Positions 1-6,981 of a stretch of DNA of 21,511 nucleotides are shown piece by piece. The number at the start of each line of letters is the position of its first letter. Position 1 is the stretch's first letter. The DNA is from SMTZ1-83 sp048883405 (GTDB lineage Archaea; Asgardarchaeota; Thorarchaeia; Thorarchaeales; Thorarchaeaceae). Under the pieces are notes generated by a model. The model was not told where the DNA came from. It saw nothing but the letters and a program-made list of their open reading frames with translations, and ran no database searches. The stretch covers positions 1 to 21,511 of the forward strand of contig JBHLQS010000028.1 in assembly GCA_048883405.1 (NCBI GenBank), read 5' to 3'. A program made the position numbers and the translations under genes.

Positions 1-1
1 A

Positions 2-619
2 GGCGTCAATAACATCATCAAGATAATCAAGTCAAAGACTGAAGCCGAGTGTGACAGGATCATCACCGAGGCGGAGGGATTCAAGAAGGAGCGAATCGAG
101 AGGGCAAAAGAACGTGCCAAATCCATTACAGAGGAGATTGCAGGAAAAGCAGAGCGTGAAGCTGATGCAGAAGTTGCAAAGTATCACGCCAGTGCCAAAC
201 TGAAAGCAAAGTACCGCCTTCTGGAGAGTAAGGAGGCAATAATGGATGAAGTGTTTGAAACTGCTTGGGATAAACTGGAGAAAAGTGTTCTCGACAAGAA
301 GTACGACAAGACCGTTTTCAATCTAGCAGTTGATGCTGGAGCATCTCTTCAGGAAACGGAATTGGAGCTAGTCCTTCCTGAGGGACAGAAAGTCAGCCTG
401 ACCGCTGCTGAACTCGCAAAGGCAATCTCAAAAGAATCAGGCGTCAAGACAAGCATAGATATTTCAAAGGAAACAATCAGAGCTACAGGTGGAGTGCTTG
501 TTCGAGCTAAGGATGGTACCAAGTGGGTAGACAACACATATGATGCTAGAAAGAATCGCTTCGATGCTGACTTGAGGGACCGAGTGGCATCAACCCTCTT
601 CGCTGAGAAGGGCAGCTGA
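2..619 (+). CDS. atpE: A/V-type ATP synthase subunit E (5' end cut by window edge)
   Basis: Subunit E forms the peripheral stalk of the archaeal ATP synthase, linking the catalytic A3B3 head to the membrane part. The frame is open from base 2 with no start codon that must be used before the edge; an internal ATG at 242 would give only 125 residues and would remove the N-terminal half, so I read the gene as continuing to the left. The 205 visible residues are close to the usual full length of about 200. The first 80 or so residues are charged, Lys/Glu/Ala-rich and heptad-like, as expected of the stalk coiled coil. The C-terminal part carries the family signature TGGVLVRAKDG followed by VDNTYDAR and a final LF, typical of the globular head. 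It converges on the K and C genes rather than lying in one operon with them. Confidence in the family is high. Confidence 0.93.
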   Translation, partial: GVNNIIKIIKSKTEAECDRIITEAEGFKKERIERAKERAKSITEEIAGKAEREADAEVAKYHASAKLKAKYRLLESKEAIMDEVFETAWDKLEKSVLDKKYDKTVFNLAVDAGASLQETELELVLPEGQKVSLTAAELAKAISKESGVKTSIDISKETIRATGGVLVRAKDGTKWVDNTYDARKNRFDADLRDRVASTLFAEKGS

Positions 620-655
620 CAGCTGCATTTAGCTCGAACTGAGTTTGATATTTTT
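612..655 (+). terminator. Hairpin over the subunit E stop codon, followed by a T tract
   Basis: A perfect six-base inverted repeat (GCAGCT at 612-617, AGCTGC at 621-626, three-base loop) spans the stop codon at 617-619. It is followed 25 bases later by five T residues at 651-655. Archaeal termination relies mainly on T-rich tracts, so this is a plausible but unproven 3' end for the subunit E transcript. Confidence 0.35.
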
Positions 656-687
656 CAGCGCGGTGTTAGACTAGAAAGTCCCACTCC

Positions 688-706
688 CTATATGACCTTA
701 TATGAA
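688..706 (+). promoter_or_regulatory. Pair of TATA-like boxes in the convergent intergenic region
   Basis: TATATGA occurs twice, three bases apart, between the convergent ends of subunits E and K. There is no protein gene downstream on this strand before the antisense atpK. GTCCC (678-682) and GGGAC (713-717) flank the pair as an inverted repeat. If either box is a promoter it would drive a non-coding RNA starting near 715-730. This could also be chance in an AT-rich stretch. Confidence 0.25.
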
Positions 707-719
707 TTGAAAGGGACCC

Positions 720-976
720 ATAAGATGTAGTGTAATTTCAGGCAAGATGAAACCCATGTCTGAAGTCAATACTACCGTCACCGTCAGTTTGCCGGGACGT
801 AAAATGCCTGTGGAGAGGACGTAAGACATCATCCCAGATCCGCTGAGATCTGGAAGATGCAGCTTCAATGAATCAGGAACCGAACATCAGTTACGGACCA
901 TGATGCCCAAGATTGTCTAAGTTTCGGGGAACGGCTCAGAGTAGAGGAAATGGGGTATTCCCCGCTTCCCTCTACT
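720..976 (+). ncRNA. Possible structured non-coding RNA (speculative)
   Basis: The 370 bases between atpE and atpK contain no convincing reading frame. They hold several inverted repeats. GGCAA (741-745) can pair with TTGCC (789-793). CCAGATC (834-840) pairs exactly with GATCTGG (847-853) over a six-base loop, extended by CATC (827-830) with GATG (856-859). A long stem lies at 941-975. The phrase GGACGTAA occurs at 795-802 and 817-824. I could not match it to RNase P RNA, SRP RNA, tRNA or a C/D box RNA. It may be an RNA gene, a long 3' UTR or simply spacer; the strand is a guess from the TATA-like boxes at 688-706. Confidence 0.22.
941..975 (-). terminator. Strong hairpin just downstream of atpK
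   Basis: GTAGAGG (941-947) pairs with CCTCTAC (969-975), and GGGG (952-955) pairs with CCCC (960-963), closing a TATT loop. A short imperfect stretch with a bulged C separates the two helices. Read on the minus strand it begins about 15 bases after the atpK stop, so it may end or stabilise that transcript. It could equally be the last helix of an RNA on the plus strand. Confidence 0.4.
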
Positions 977-989
977 GTAGTTGTATTTC

Positions 990-1376
990 TCAACCGATTA
1001 GGCTAGGAACATATCCTATGAGTAGGAATGCAATAACGAAACCGTAGATGGCAACGGCCTCAATAAAGACGACGTAGAGAATGCTCTTACCAAATGTTTC
1101 TGGCTTCTCTGTGATTGCGCCTAACGCCGCAGCAGAGGCAGTACCCATACCTAAGGAAGCCCCGATACCAGCAAGACCAATTGCAAGACCTGCACCGATT
1201 GCAAGCCCCAGAATTGCCATTCCTGATCCTTCAGTGGCTTGCAGGGGCACAAACCCTGAACCCGGAACGCCAATGGCCTTCACCGGCGTAGCATAGAACA
1301 GTGCTACAAAGAAAGCGCTCACAACTGCTCCTAATCCTATCTTCAATAGGTTGGTTGTCATTGTATCGATTTTCAC
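990..1376 (-). CDS. atpK: A/V-type ATP synthase subunit K (proteolipid c ring)
   Basis: The c-ring subunit carries protons or sodium ions through the membrane rotor. The mature part is one hairpin: a glycine/alanine-rich helix (GLAIGAGLAIGLAGIGASLG), a polar loop with ITEKPE, then a second helix with the ion-binding glutamate in FIEAVAIYGF. It begins with a further hydrophobic segment ending near TPVKA, which looks like a signal peptide or extra helix and is seen in some archaeal proteolipids. I chose the GTG at 1376 because GGAGG lies ten bases before it; an ATG at 1361 would also work, and the longer TTG start at 1400 would overlap the Shine-Dalgarno. Helix 1 shows no obvious glutamine of the sodium-binding type, so protons are somewhat more likely (inference). 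It follows atpC by about 85 bases on the same strand. Confidence 0.92.
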   Translation of the reverse strand: MKIDTMTTNLLKIGLGAVVSAFFVALFYATPVKAIGVPGSGFVPLQATEGSGMAILGLAIGAGLAIGLAGIGASLGMGTASAAALGAITEKPETFGKSILYVVFIEAVAIYGFVIAFLLIGYVPSLIG

Positions 1377-1380
1377 TGAT

Positions 1381-1490
1381 TGTTGTCCTCCAATTACCAA
1401 ATTGTCATCGTTCGTCTGAAGTTTTCGGGTTAATCTCCTCTTTCTAAATGTTGCCCTCCGTTCACCAAATGGTTATCATCCGTCTGATGT
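1381..1490 (-). repeat. Imperfect direct repeat: decayed copy of the atpC 3' end
   Basis: Bases 1381-1422 and 1449-1490 align without gaps at 33 of 42 positions by hand count, offset 68. The right copy holds the last codons of atpC, its stop and a GGAGG. The left copy, between atpC and atpK, would read PENFRRTMTIW-stop against PEDIRRMITIW-stop in atpC and is also followed by GGAGG. An in-frame stop lies just before it, so it is not translated as part of a gene. It looks like an old tandem duplication that reset the Shine-Dalgarno ahead of atpK. Confidence 0.6.
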
Positions 1491-2526
1491 CCTCTGGGGG
1501 TTGACCCCGTTCCGTCCCGACAGCTATTGATCGAATATTGCGAATCTCATAGTACTTGAGATTGAAGAACCCCAATACAGTACCTATATGGAATGGAAAA
1601 GCTGTAAGTTGGAGCTTCACTCGCTTTGCAATGTAGTCTTCGATTGCCAGCTCGACCTCCGAGAGATCATTTGTGTCTTCGTAGATTCGTGCCAACCTTC
1701 CCGCAAGCTGACCATATCTGGTAGAACCCAGCTTATTGAAGATTTCACGCCAGGACGAGGAAACCTCGATGAGCTCAACTATGGCCTGCGACTTTCGAGT
1801 GAACCGTATTAGGGACATATCAATGACCCTTGGCTCTAATTGCAGAACAAGTGCTCTAATCATTGTCAAGATGTTCCTGAGATCTACTCTTGCCTCTAGG
1901 ACATCCAGAACGCGACTCTGATCCTCAGAGGAGAACTCCTCTAGTGCGTCCATGACTGTTCGAAGGTACCATTCCTCTACCGCAACCTCCAGAGGGGCTG
2001 TAGCCTCGTACTCCTCGTAGGCAGGAAGCTTAGTCAGAAGGGCAATTTTGACATCCCAGTAGGGCAAGATGTCGATGGCTTTCCTGACTGAGCCTGAATC
2101 AACTATCTGCTCGAACTCACTTGCCTGTTCTGGAGAAGTCGGCACAAGGAATCTCAGTATCTCGTCACGTTCGAGCTCTACATGAAGCCCGCGGATGATT
2201 GATTTGATGCTCTCCGCCAAGAACATATTGAGATAGGTCTCGGTAAAGTCACGTACTCGACCACTGAGTGACCTAATGAGCCTGTAGCTAATATCTGCGA
2301 AATCCTTGGAGAGGACTAATCCAAGGTCAGCTGGATCAGGAATCTCCCGTGGGAATTCTGCATTGATTATGGGACCATAATAGGTCCCACCCAGATTCCT
2401 TATGAAGTCCTCGTAGCTTGCGGACTGCAGAAGTCGCTCGTAATCGCCTACGGTTAGAAATCGAGACTTCATGCCTCTAATCCTTGCGTTGATGTAGCCA
2501 TATTCATTCGCAGCCCTTGAGCCCAT
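1462..2526 (-). CDS. atpC: A/V-type ATP synthase subunit C (subunit d homologue)
   Basis: This subunit is the funnel-shaped socket that couples the central stalk to the c ring. The protein is 354 residues, the normal family length. The N-terminus YGYINARIRGMKSRFL and the C-terminal FNLKYYEIRNIRSIAVGTERG-type ending are family hallmarks, with an all-helical pattern between. The start is the ATG at 2526: it gives the standard N-terminus, has GGTG seven bases upstream and lies about 30 bases from a predicted transcription start. The frame stays open back to a TTG at 2631, but that would put the TATA box inside the gene. The promoter upstream is separate, so atpC and atpK probably form one transcript in that order, apart from the oppositely oriented atpE. 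Confidence 0.93.
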   Translation of the reverse strand: MGSRAANEYGYINARIRGMKSRFLTVGDYERLLQSASYEDFIRNLGGTYYGPIINAEFPREIPDPADLGLVLSKDFADISYRLIRSLSGRVRDFTETYLNMFLAESIKSIIRGLHVELERDEILRFLVPTSPEQASEFEQIVDSGSVRKAIDILPYWDVKIALLTKLPAYEEYEATAPLEVAVEEWYLRTVMDALEEFSSEDQSRVLDVLEARVDLRNILTMIRALVLQLEPRVIDMSLIRFTRKSQAIVELIEVSSSWREIFNKLGSTRYGQLAGRLARIYEDTNDLSEVELAIEDYIAKRVKLQLTAFPFHIGTVLGFFNLKYYEIRNIRSIAVGTERGQPPEDIRRMITIW

Positions 2527-2580
2527 ATTGAAACACCATGATTTTTGGTCGGCGGGATTAGGATTTTTCAATGCATGCGG

Positions 2581-2588
2581 GATATAAA
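2581..2588 (-). promoter_or_regulatory. TATA box for atpC-atpK
   Basis: On the minus strand the bases read CCTTTATATC, a good archaeal TATA box. The expected start of transcription, about 25 bases on, is near 2557, leaving a leader of about 30 bases before the ATG at 2526. This supports the short atpC start. Confidence 0.55.
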
Positions 2589-2667
2589 GGTTGACGAAAG
2601 GAAAGAAACGGCAGATAGTAGAAGAATTCAAATAACTGCGTAAGCTGGTGCAATCCAGTTGGTCGCT

Positions 2668-3258
2668 ATGACGGAAGATATTGACGAAATCATGCCAAGG
2701 CGTGATGATTACTTCGACCTTGGGAGTATGTTCAGAAACTCTGCCACCATCACATTTGTCATCCAGATAGCGGCAGTAATACTGATGGTAGGTTCGCTCA
2801 CTGCCTACGCAATTGGCGACCTCTTCTTCACTATTGCTGACGAATTGAAGGTTCTTCTCCTTCTGGTGGTCAGCATCATCTTTCTCATATTCTTCTTGGC
2901 TGCCATTAGTGCCTTCGTCAGATTTTCACGCAGAATCGGAAATGCAGTGGTGGGGCCCGGAATTGAGCAGGTCAGGTTTGATACACCCAAGGTCAAGATG
3001 GTGGTCATACTCTACGGGACTCTTGTAGTCCTGATGGCTGTGACAGGGCTCTACATCTGGTATCTGGTGGACCTGTATTACCTGTCTCCATGGGTGACGG
3101 CCGCTGGTTCAGTTTCATTATGGATATTCAGCTTGGCATTAGGTGCATTCGTGATTTCTCTCCTAGTACAGATAATCATAGCCGGTGTGGGCAGAAGTGC
3201 GACAAAGATCATCATAGAAGTGCTTGATGCAGATGACGATGAGGAGTTCATGAGATAA
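2668..3258 (+). CDS. Four-helix membrane protein of unknown function
   Basis: I do not recognise this family. The protein is about 196 residues with an acidic N-terminus (DIDEIMPRRDDYFDLGSMF). It has two hydrophobic pairs: residues near 25-50 and 55-85, then after a charged loop (RFSRRIGNAVV) two more near 105-130 and 145-170. It ends in an acidic tail (LDADDDEEFMR). The topology suggests both ends are cytoplasmic. The start is uncertain: an ATG at 2668, or a TTG nine bases earlier with GGTG eight bases before it; a weak AT-rich box near 2630 would place transcription at either. It is divergent from atpC and converges on the AtpZ-like gene 13 bases away. A role with the ATP synthase is possible from position only. 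Confidence 0.75.
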   Translation: MTEDIDEIMPRRDDYFDLGSMFRNSATITFVIQIAAVILMVGSLTAYAIGDLFFTIADELKVLLLLVVSIIFLIFFLAAISAFVRFSRRIGNAVVGPGIEQVRFDTPKVKMVVILYGTLVVLMAVTGLYIWYLVDLYYLSPWVTAAGSVSLWIFSLALGAFVISLLVQIIIAGVGRSATKIIIEVLDADDDEEFMR

Positions 3259-3271
3259 GTCATTCACTGGG

Positions 3272-3592
3272 CTACTCATCTTTGCCGGGGAGATCAAACT
3301 CCTCATAGATTTCTTCAGGCGGTGGCATGTAAGTGCGTCTTGTCCTGACTTGAGTTTCCAGACGATCATAGTACTCGATTGTCTTATAGACACTAACGAC
3401 TCCCAGCACAAAGCCCACCAGAGCGCCTAGAATGCCTCCAGTCACGGCCCCTTGAGGACCCCACCAAGCTGTGCCTAGGAAGGAGCCTACGTACGTCATG
3501 ATGATCACGGAACATGGCAATTCAGAGCCTACCGCCAGATAGCGACCCATCCCTTCCATACCCTTCTGTCTTTGATCATCAGAATCGCTCAT
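3272..3592 (-). CDS. AtpZ/AtpI-like small membrane protein (ATP synthase gene 1 type)
   Basis: In bacteria, AtpZ and AtpI are small two-helix proteins encoded with F-type ATP synthase; they help c-ring assembly or ion (magnesium/calcium) transport. This 106-residue protein has the same outline: a short polar start, then MGRYLAVGSELPCSVIIMTY with a first helix, a G..LGTAWWGP turn, and a second helix very rich in glycine (GGILGALVGFVLGVVSVY). A charged tail with PPPEEIYEEFDLP follows. GGAGG lies three bases before the ATG at 3592, which is tight; a GTG at 3613 would add seven residues. It is unusual to see such a gene beside A/V-type ATP synthase genes. The family call rests on pattern only and could be wrong for so short a protein. 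Confidence 0.6.
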   Translation of the reverse strand: MSDSDDQRQKGMEGMGRYLAVGSELPCSVIIMTYVGSFLGTAWWGPQGAVTGGILGALVGFVLGVVSVYKTIEYYDRLETQVRTRRTYMPPPEEIYEEFDLPGKDE

Positions 3593-3706
3593 AATCCTCC
3601 AGACACTTCTCACCGGATATCAGTTTTGGTGGCACAATGGAATTCAATCTGCAGCAGGGTCAACGCTTTTCTGCAGTATTGATACCAGAATGAAGGAGGA
3701 CAGAGG

Positions 3707-4993
3707 ATGAAGGTAGACATATCATACGGCGATACGAAGCTTGAGTTCAATATTCCAGATGAGAATCTTTCAGGGAAAATCACTCCAAAACAGGTGACTA
3801 CTTCATCTGATGTTGAAGGAGAACTGGCTAGGGTCTTGGCAAACCCCCATGGTCCTCATCTTGATGATCTTGTGAGAAGTAGGAATGTCTGCATTCTTGT
3901 CGAAGACCATACTAGAGATGCTCCGCACCAAGATCTTGTTGCCGCAGTCGTTCCATTGCTTGCTGATGCAAATATGGTTCAATTCATCATTACCACAGGG
4001 TCACATGAAGTGAATCATCCTGCCAACCTCGAGATAGTAGACATGATTCAGCGAGTGGCTCGTGATGGGGGCTTGAGCAACTTTGATGCTCACATACATG
4101 ACTGTCAAAGCGAAGATGTCGTTGATCTTGGTGTCACGAGTAGAGGAACGCCTCTTGTCGTCGACGCTCTAGCAACGAAACATGATGTCTATGTGTCCCT
4201 GACTGACATGAAAGCACACTACTTTGCTGGTTACTCGAACGCATTGAAGAATTTCCTTCCCGGTGTCTGCGCGTTCAAGACTATTGAAGCCAATCACTCG
4301 ATGGCATTGGACCCAAATTCAACCTTCGGCAGACATCCATATCATCCTGATCCAGCCAAGCGCACCAATCCCTTGGCTGATGATATGAGAGAAGCCATGG
4401 AGATTCTGACCATGAATGCAAAGGTGTTTACGCTATCTGTCATCTCAAGCGGGAAGAGTCTAGTCTGGGCAGATGCGGGACGACTAGAGCCGGTAATAGC
4501 TAGAGGAATTGAGGTACTAGATGAAACTGCTAGTTTCACAGTAGATCCAGTGGCTAGGATTATTGTGTCTCCGGGTGGCTATCCACAAGACAAGAGTCTA
4601 TACCATGCTCAAAGAGGATTGGAGCTAACGAAGAATGCAGTTTCTGACGGCGGGGAGGTCTTGTTTGTGGCTGAATGCCGTGATGGCGTTGCACCTCCAA
4701 AGGCCACTGAGAATTTCTATAACAAACTCACAGCTCCACTCAATGATGTCATCGCATCGATTAGCGGTAAATATCATCTTTATGAGCACAAGGCCTACAA
4801 ATTCGCCGAATTGCTGAATCGAGTGTCAAGTGTGAAGATGTATACCACGCTCGCTAAGGAAACCGTTGAGTCGGCACATCTGACTAAGGTGGACGATATT
4901 CAATCCGTGATAGATGCATGGATTTCAGAGAATCCAAACACCAAGATCCTCGTGCTCGACAAGGGGAACAAGACGGCAGTCTACTCCTCCTAG
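3707..4993 (+). CDS. larA: LarA-family nickel-pincer racemase/epimerase
   Basis: LarA enzymes interconvert stereoisomers of 2-hydroxy acids such as lactate, using a nickel-pincer nucleotide bound to a lysine. The protein is 428 residues, the usual length. Compared with the Lactiplantibacillus enzyme (H108, H174, K184, H200 from memory), I find H100 in ITTGSH, H171 in KAHYFAGY, K181 in NALKNFLPG and H197 in EANHS. The spacings H171-K181-H197 (10 and 16) are identical. D67 and R70 in VEDHTR match the substrate-site Asp/Arg. So the nickel-binding and cofactor-attachment residues are present. The real substrate need not be lactate, since LarA relatives act on several hydroxy acids. GGAGGA lies six bases before the ATG. 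No larB, larC or larE cofactor genes are in the window. Its stop overlaps that of the convergent kinase. Confidence 0.85.
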   Translation: MKVDISYGDTKLEFNIPDENLSGKITPKQVTTSSDVEGELARVLANPHGPHLDDLVRSRNVCILVEDHTRDAPHQDLVAAVVPLLADANMVQFIITTGSHEVNHPANLEIVDMIQRVARDGGLSNFDAHIHDCQSEDVVDLGVTSRGTPLVVDALATKHDVYVSLTDMKAHYFAGYSNALKNFLPGVCAFKTIEANHSMALDPNSTFGRHPYHPDPAKRTNPLADDMREAMEILTMNAKVFTLSVISSGKSLVWADAGRLEPVIARGIEVLDETASFTVDPVARIIVSPGGYPQDKSLYHAQRGLELTKNAVSDGGEVLFVAECRDGVAPPKATENFYNKLTAPLNDVIASISGKYHLYEHKAYKFAELLNRVSSVKMYTTLAKETVESAHLTKVDDIQSVIDAWISENPNTKILVLDKGNKTAVYSS

Positions 4994-6510
4994 TCTGATG
5001 TCCATGTGATACCTGAGATAGAATTGTAGAGGGTCTTGTACCTCTCAAATCCATCATCGTAGACTGACCTATTCTCCTCATTTGGAGTCAGAGGTGTGAT
5101 GGGACAGACCATTTCCTCTGCTGCCTCGACCACTGATTTGAATACCCCGACTCCTTTGGCTGCCAATATTGCGGCGCCCAATGCAGTGGATTCCTCCATG
5201 TTCGTTCTAATCACAGGAATATTGAGGACGTCGGCTTGAATCTGCATCCAAGTTTCACTCCTAGCGGCACCGCCGGTGACACGCACTTCATTGACGGAGA
5301 GCCCCAATTCTCTCATTACATCAAGATTAGTTCGTATCTCGTAGCATACTCCTTCGAGGATTGCACGCATGAGATGGTTTCTTGTATGGCCAAGAGCGAG
5401 TCCAGCAAAGACCGCTCTGGCGTGAGGATTCCAGTATGGTGCTCCTGCACCAACAAAATGAGGAATGTGAAGCACCCCCTCAGAACCAGCAGGAATCTGT
5501 GCTGCACCTTCGGTAATAACTTCATAGGGATCCATTCCCTGTTCCTCAGCGACTTCAATCTCAACGCTGCCAAGATTATCACGAAACCAGCGTAGTGCTG
5601 AGCCTGTCGTGAACATTGATGCCTCCACAACAAAAGCATCAGGCACCACGTGGCGACTACATAGGACCCTTCGCTGCGAATCGAGTTTGAGAGTGTCAGA
5701 AAATGCAAGCATGAAAGTGCCAGTGCCTGTAGTCGATTTGAATGAGCCCGGACGTACTACTCCCACACCTAGTGCAGCACATTGTTGGTCGCCCCCACCA
5801 GCCACGACCGGAGTGCCAGGAATGAGGCCAGACTCTTTCGATGCTTGCTCACTGATTTCTCCCACCTTGACGCCCGAACCAATGGGGTCAGGAAGCTTAT
5901 CCCTTGGTATGCCTAGACCATCAAGCATTGTTCTGGACCAATTGGCCTTCGAAATGTCGAAGAGCATGGTCCTGCTGGCATTGGAGTGGTCAGTGATAGT
6001 CAGGCCACTGAGCTTGAAAATAAGATAGTCATGGACCAACAAGAATTTGTGAGTTTCGTGAAATAGTTCAGGCTGGTTTCTCTTGATCCAGAGTATCTTG
6101 GGTGCTGTGAAGTAGGGATCCACAGTGAGCCCAGTTATGGAATAGATTTCATCCTGTGAGACCTGGTTTCTTATCCATTCGCACTCTGGAACTGTCCGAC
6201 GGTCCTGCCATACAATCGCCTTTCGCAAAGCCTCACCATTCTCTGCAATGGGAACGATGGTTTCACGTTGATTGGTCACACTGATACCAACAACTTGCTC
6301 TGCTTTGACCGAACCTGACTTCAAGCAGGCGGATATAGTACTACATGTGGATGTCCACCAATCTATTGCCTCTTGCTCCACCCAAGAGGGTCTTGGAAAA
6401 TAGTTCTCAAACTCCTCGTAGGCTCTAGCAACTACCTCACCAGTGGGTTTGAAGAACATAGAGCGGACCCCTGTGGTCCCGGCATCAATAGCAAGAACAA
6501 GTTCTGTCAT
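4990..6510 (-). CDS. FGGY-family carbohydrate kinase, glycerol-kinase-like
   Basis: FGGY kinases phosphorylate glycerol or sugars with ATP. The 506 residues match the family length. The N-terminal DAGTTG (9-14) is the phosphate loop. NQRET with R82 and E83, AIVWQDRRT with W101, DPYF with Y133, and GDQQ with D241 and Q242 match the glycerol-contacting and catalytic positions of GlpK. The adenosine site appears as STTGTGTFML and GGAARSETWMQIQAD. The second half (ASMFTTGSALRWFRD, GGAARSETW) reads more like xylulokinase or generic FGGY enzymes, so the substrate is not certain; glycerol is my first choice. GGGAG six bases before the ATG supports the start. The gene converges on larA, and their stop codons share the CTAG at 4990-4993. 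A metabolic link with larA is inference. Confidence 0.88.
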   Translation of the reverse strand: MTELVLAIDAGTTGVRSMFFKPTGEVVARAYEEFENYFPRPSWVEQEAIDWWTSTCSTISACLKSGSVKAEQVVGISVTNQRETIVPIAENGEALRKAIVWQDRRTVPECEWIRNQVSQDEIYSITGLTVDPYFTAPKILWIKRNQPELFHETHKFLLVHDYLIFKLSGLTITDHSNASRTMLFDISKANWSRTMLDGLGIPRDKLPDPIGSGVKVGEISEQASKESGLIPGTPVVAGGGDQQCAALGVGVVRPGSFKSTTGTGTFMLAFSDTLKLDSQRRVLCSRHVVPDAFVVEASMFTTGSALRWFRDNLGSVEIEVAEEQGMDPYEVITEGAAQIPAGSEGVLHIPHFVGAGAPYWNPHARAVFAGLALGHTRNHLMRAILEGVCYEIRTNLDVMRELGLSVNEVRVTGGAARSETWMQIQADVLNIPVIRTNMEESTALGAAILAAKGVGVFKSVVEAAEEMVCPITPLTPNEENRSVYDDGFERYKTLYNSISGITWTSD

Positions 6511-6564
6511 TCCAGACTCCCTTGAGAATCGAGTGTTAATCCATGATAAGAAAGCTTCGCGAAA

Positions 6565-6861
6565 CTATCGGTAGCTTTTTTCAGATTCTATGACCTCACG
6601 AATATCGCGGCGCGAACCTACCAGACTAAGTTTCAACTTCCTGCTTCGTTGAATTCTACGTTCACGCTTCATTGCTTCTCCTCGTGTTTCGAACTCCTCT
6701 AGATATACCAAGAATTCTGGCTTGTGAGCCCGCAAATATCTGGCACCCTTGGAGTTTCCTGACATATGTTCGGTGAATCGTCGATAGAGGTTGTTTGTCT
6801 GACCAGTATAGAATGTGCCTTCTGCGGTCTCTATGATGTAGACGAAAAATGGGCCAGTCAT
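6565..6861 (-). CDS. GIY-YIG domain small protein (UPF0213-like)
   Basis: GIY-YIG domains are small nuclease folds found in UvrC, Slx1 and UPF0213 proteins. This 98-residue protein is essentially the domain alone: FFVYIIETAEGTFYTGQTN holds the two conserved strands (VYI and YTG), followed by LYRRFTEH with the conserved arginine and histidine, then ARYLRAHKPEFLVYLEEF and a basic C-terminal helix with EAMKRERRIQR. The second glycine of the classic motif is kept. An ATG at 6882 would add seven residues, but a TATA-like box at 6884-6891 puts transcription near 6861, and GAGG precedes this internal ATG. It is divergent from the epimerase gene. A repair or RNA role is possible; nothing suggests a homing element. 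Confidence 0.85.
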   Translation of the reverse strand: MTGPFFVYIIETAEGTFYTGQTNNLYRRFTEHMSGNSKGARYLRAHKPEFLVYLEEFETRGEAMKRERRIQRSRKLKLSLVGSRRDIREVIESEKSYR

Positions 6862-6883
6862 ATCATCCTCGGGTTCAGCCATA

Positions 6884-6891
6884 TCGATATA
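6884..6891 (-). promoter_or_regulatory. TATA-like box for the GIY-YIG gene
   Basis: CCTATATC on the minus strand lies about 26 bases from the internal ATG at 6861, which fits a leaderless or very short-leader transcript beginning there. It argues against the start at 6882. Confidence 0.35.
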
Positions 6892-6981
6892 GGAGCTTGC
6901 AATACCAACACATCAACGCATCGGTCTGGCCGAAGGCAAAAGGACTATAGCAGGTGAGCACTTCTTTGCAAGGTGAGAACT

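Noticed and set aside
242..619. Complete 125-residue gene starting at 242
   Set aside because: The same frame is open back to base 2 and encodes the expected coiled-coil half of subunit E.
741..920. C/D box RNA, RNase P RNA or SRP RNA
   Set aside because: RATGA- and CTGA-like bits occur but with the wrong spacing, and none of the conserved core motifs of RNase P or SRP RNA could be found.
2527..2631. Longer atpC start at a TTG (35 extra residues)
   Set aside because: The extension lies over the TATA box at 2581-2588 and upstream of the conserved family N-terminus.
5236..5708. Open frames overlapping the FGGY kinase (119 and 130 codons)
   Set aside because: They lie over a fully supported kinase gene; the proteins have no recognisable motif or ribosome-binding site.
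6565..6861. GIY-YIG homing endonuclease or intron
   Set aside because: The protein is the bare domain with its own promoter-like box and there is no interrupted host gene or repeat around it.
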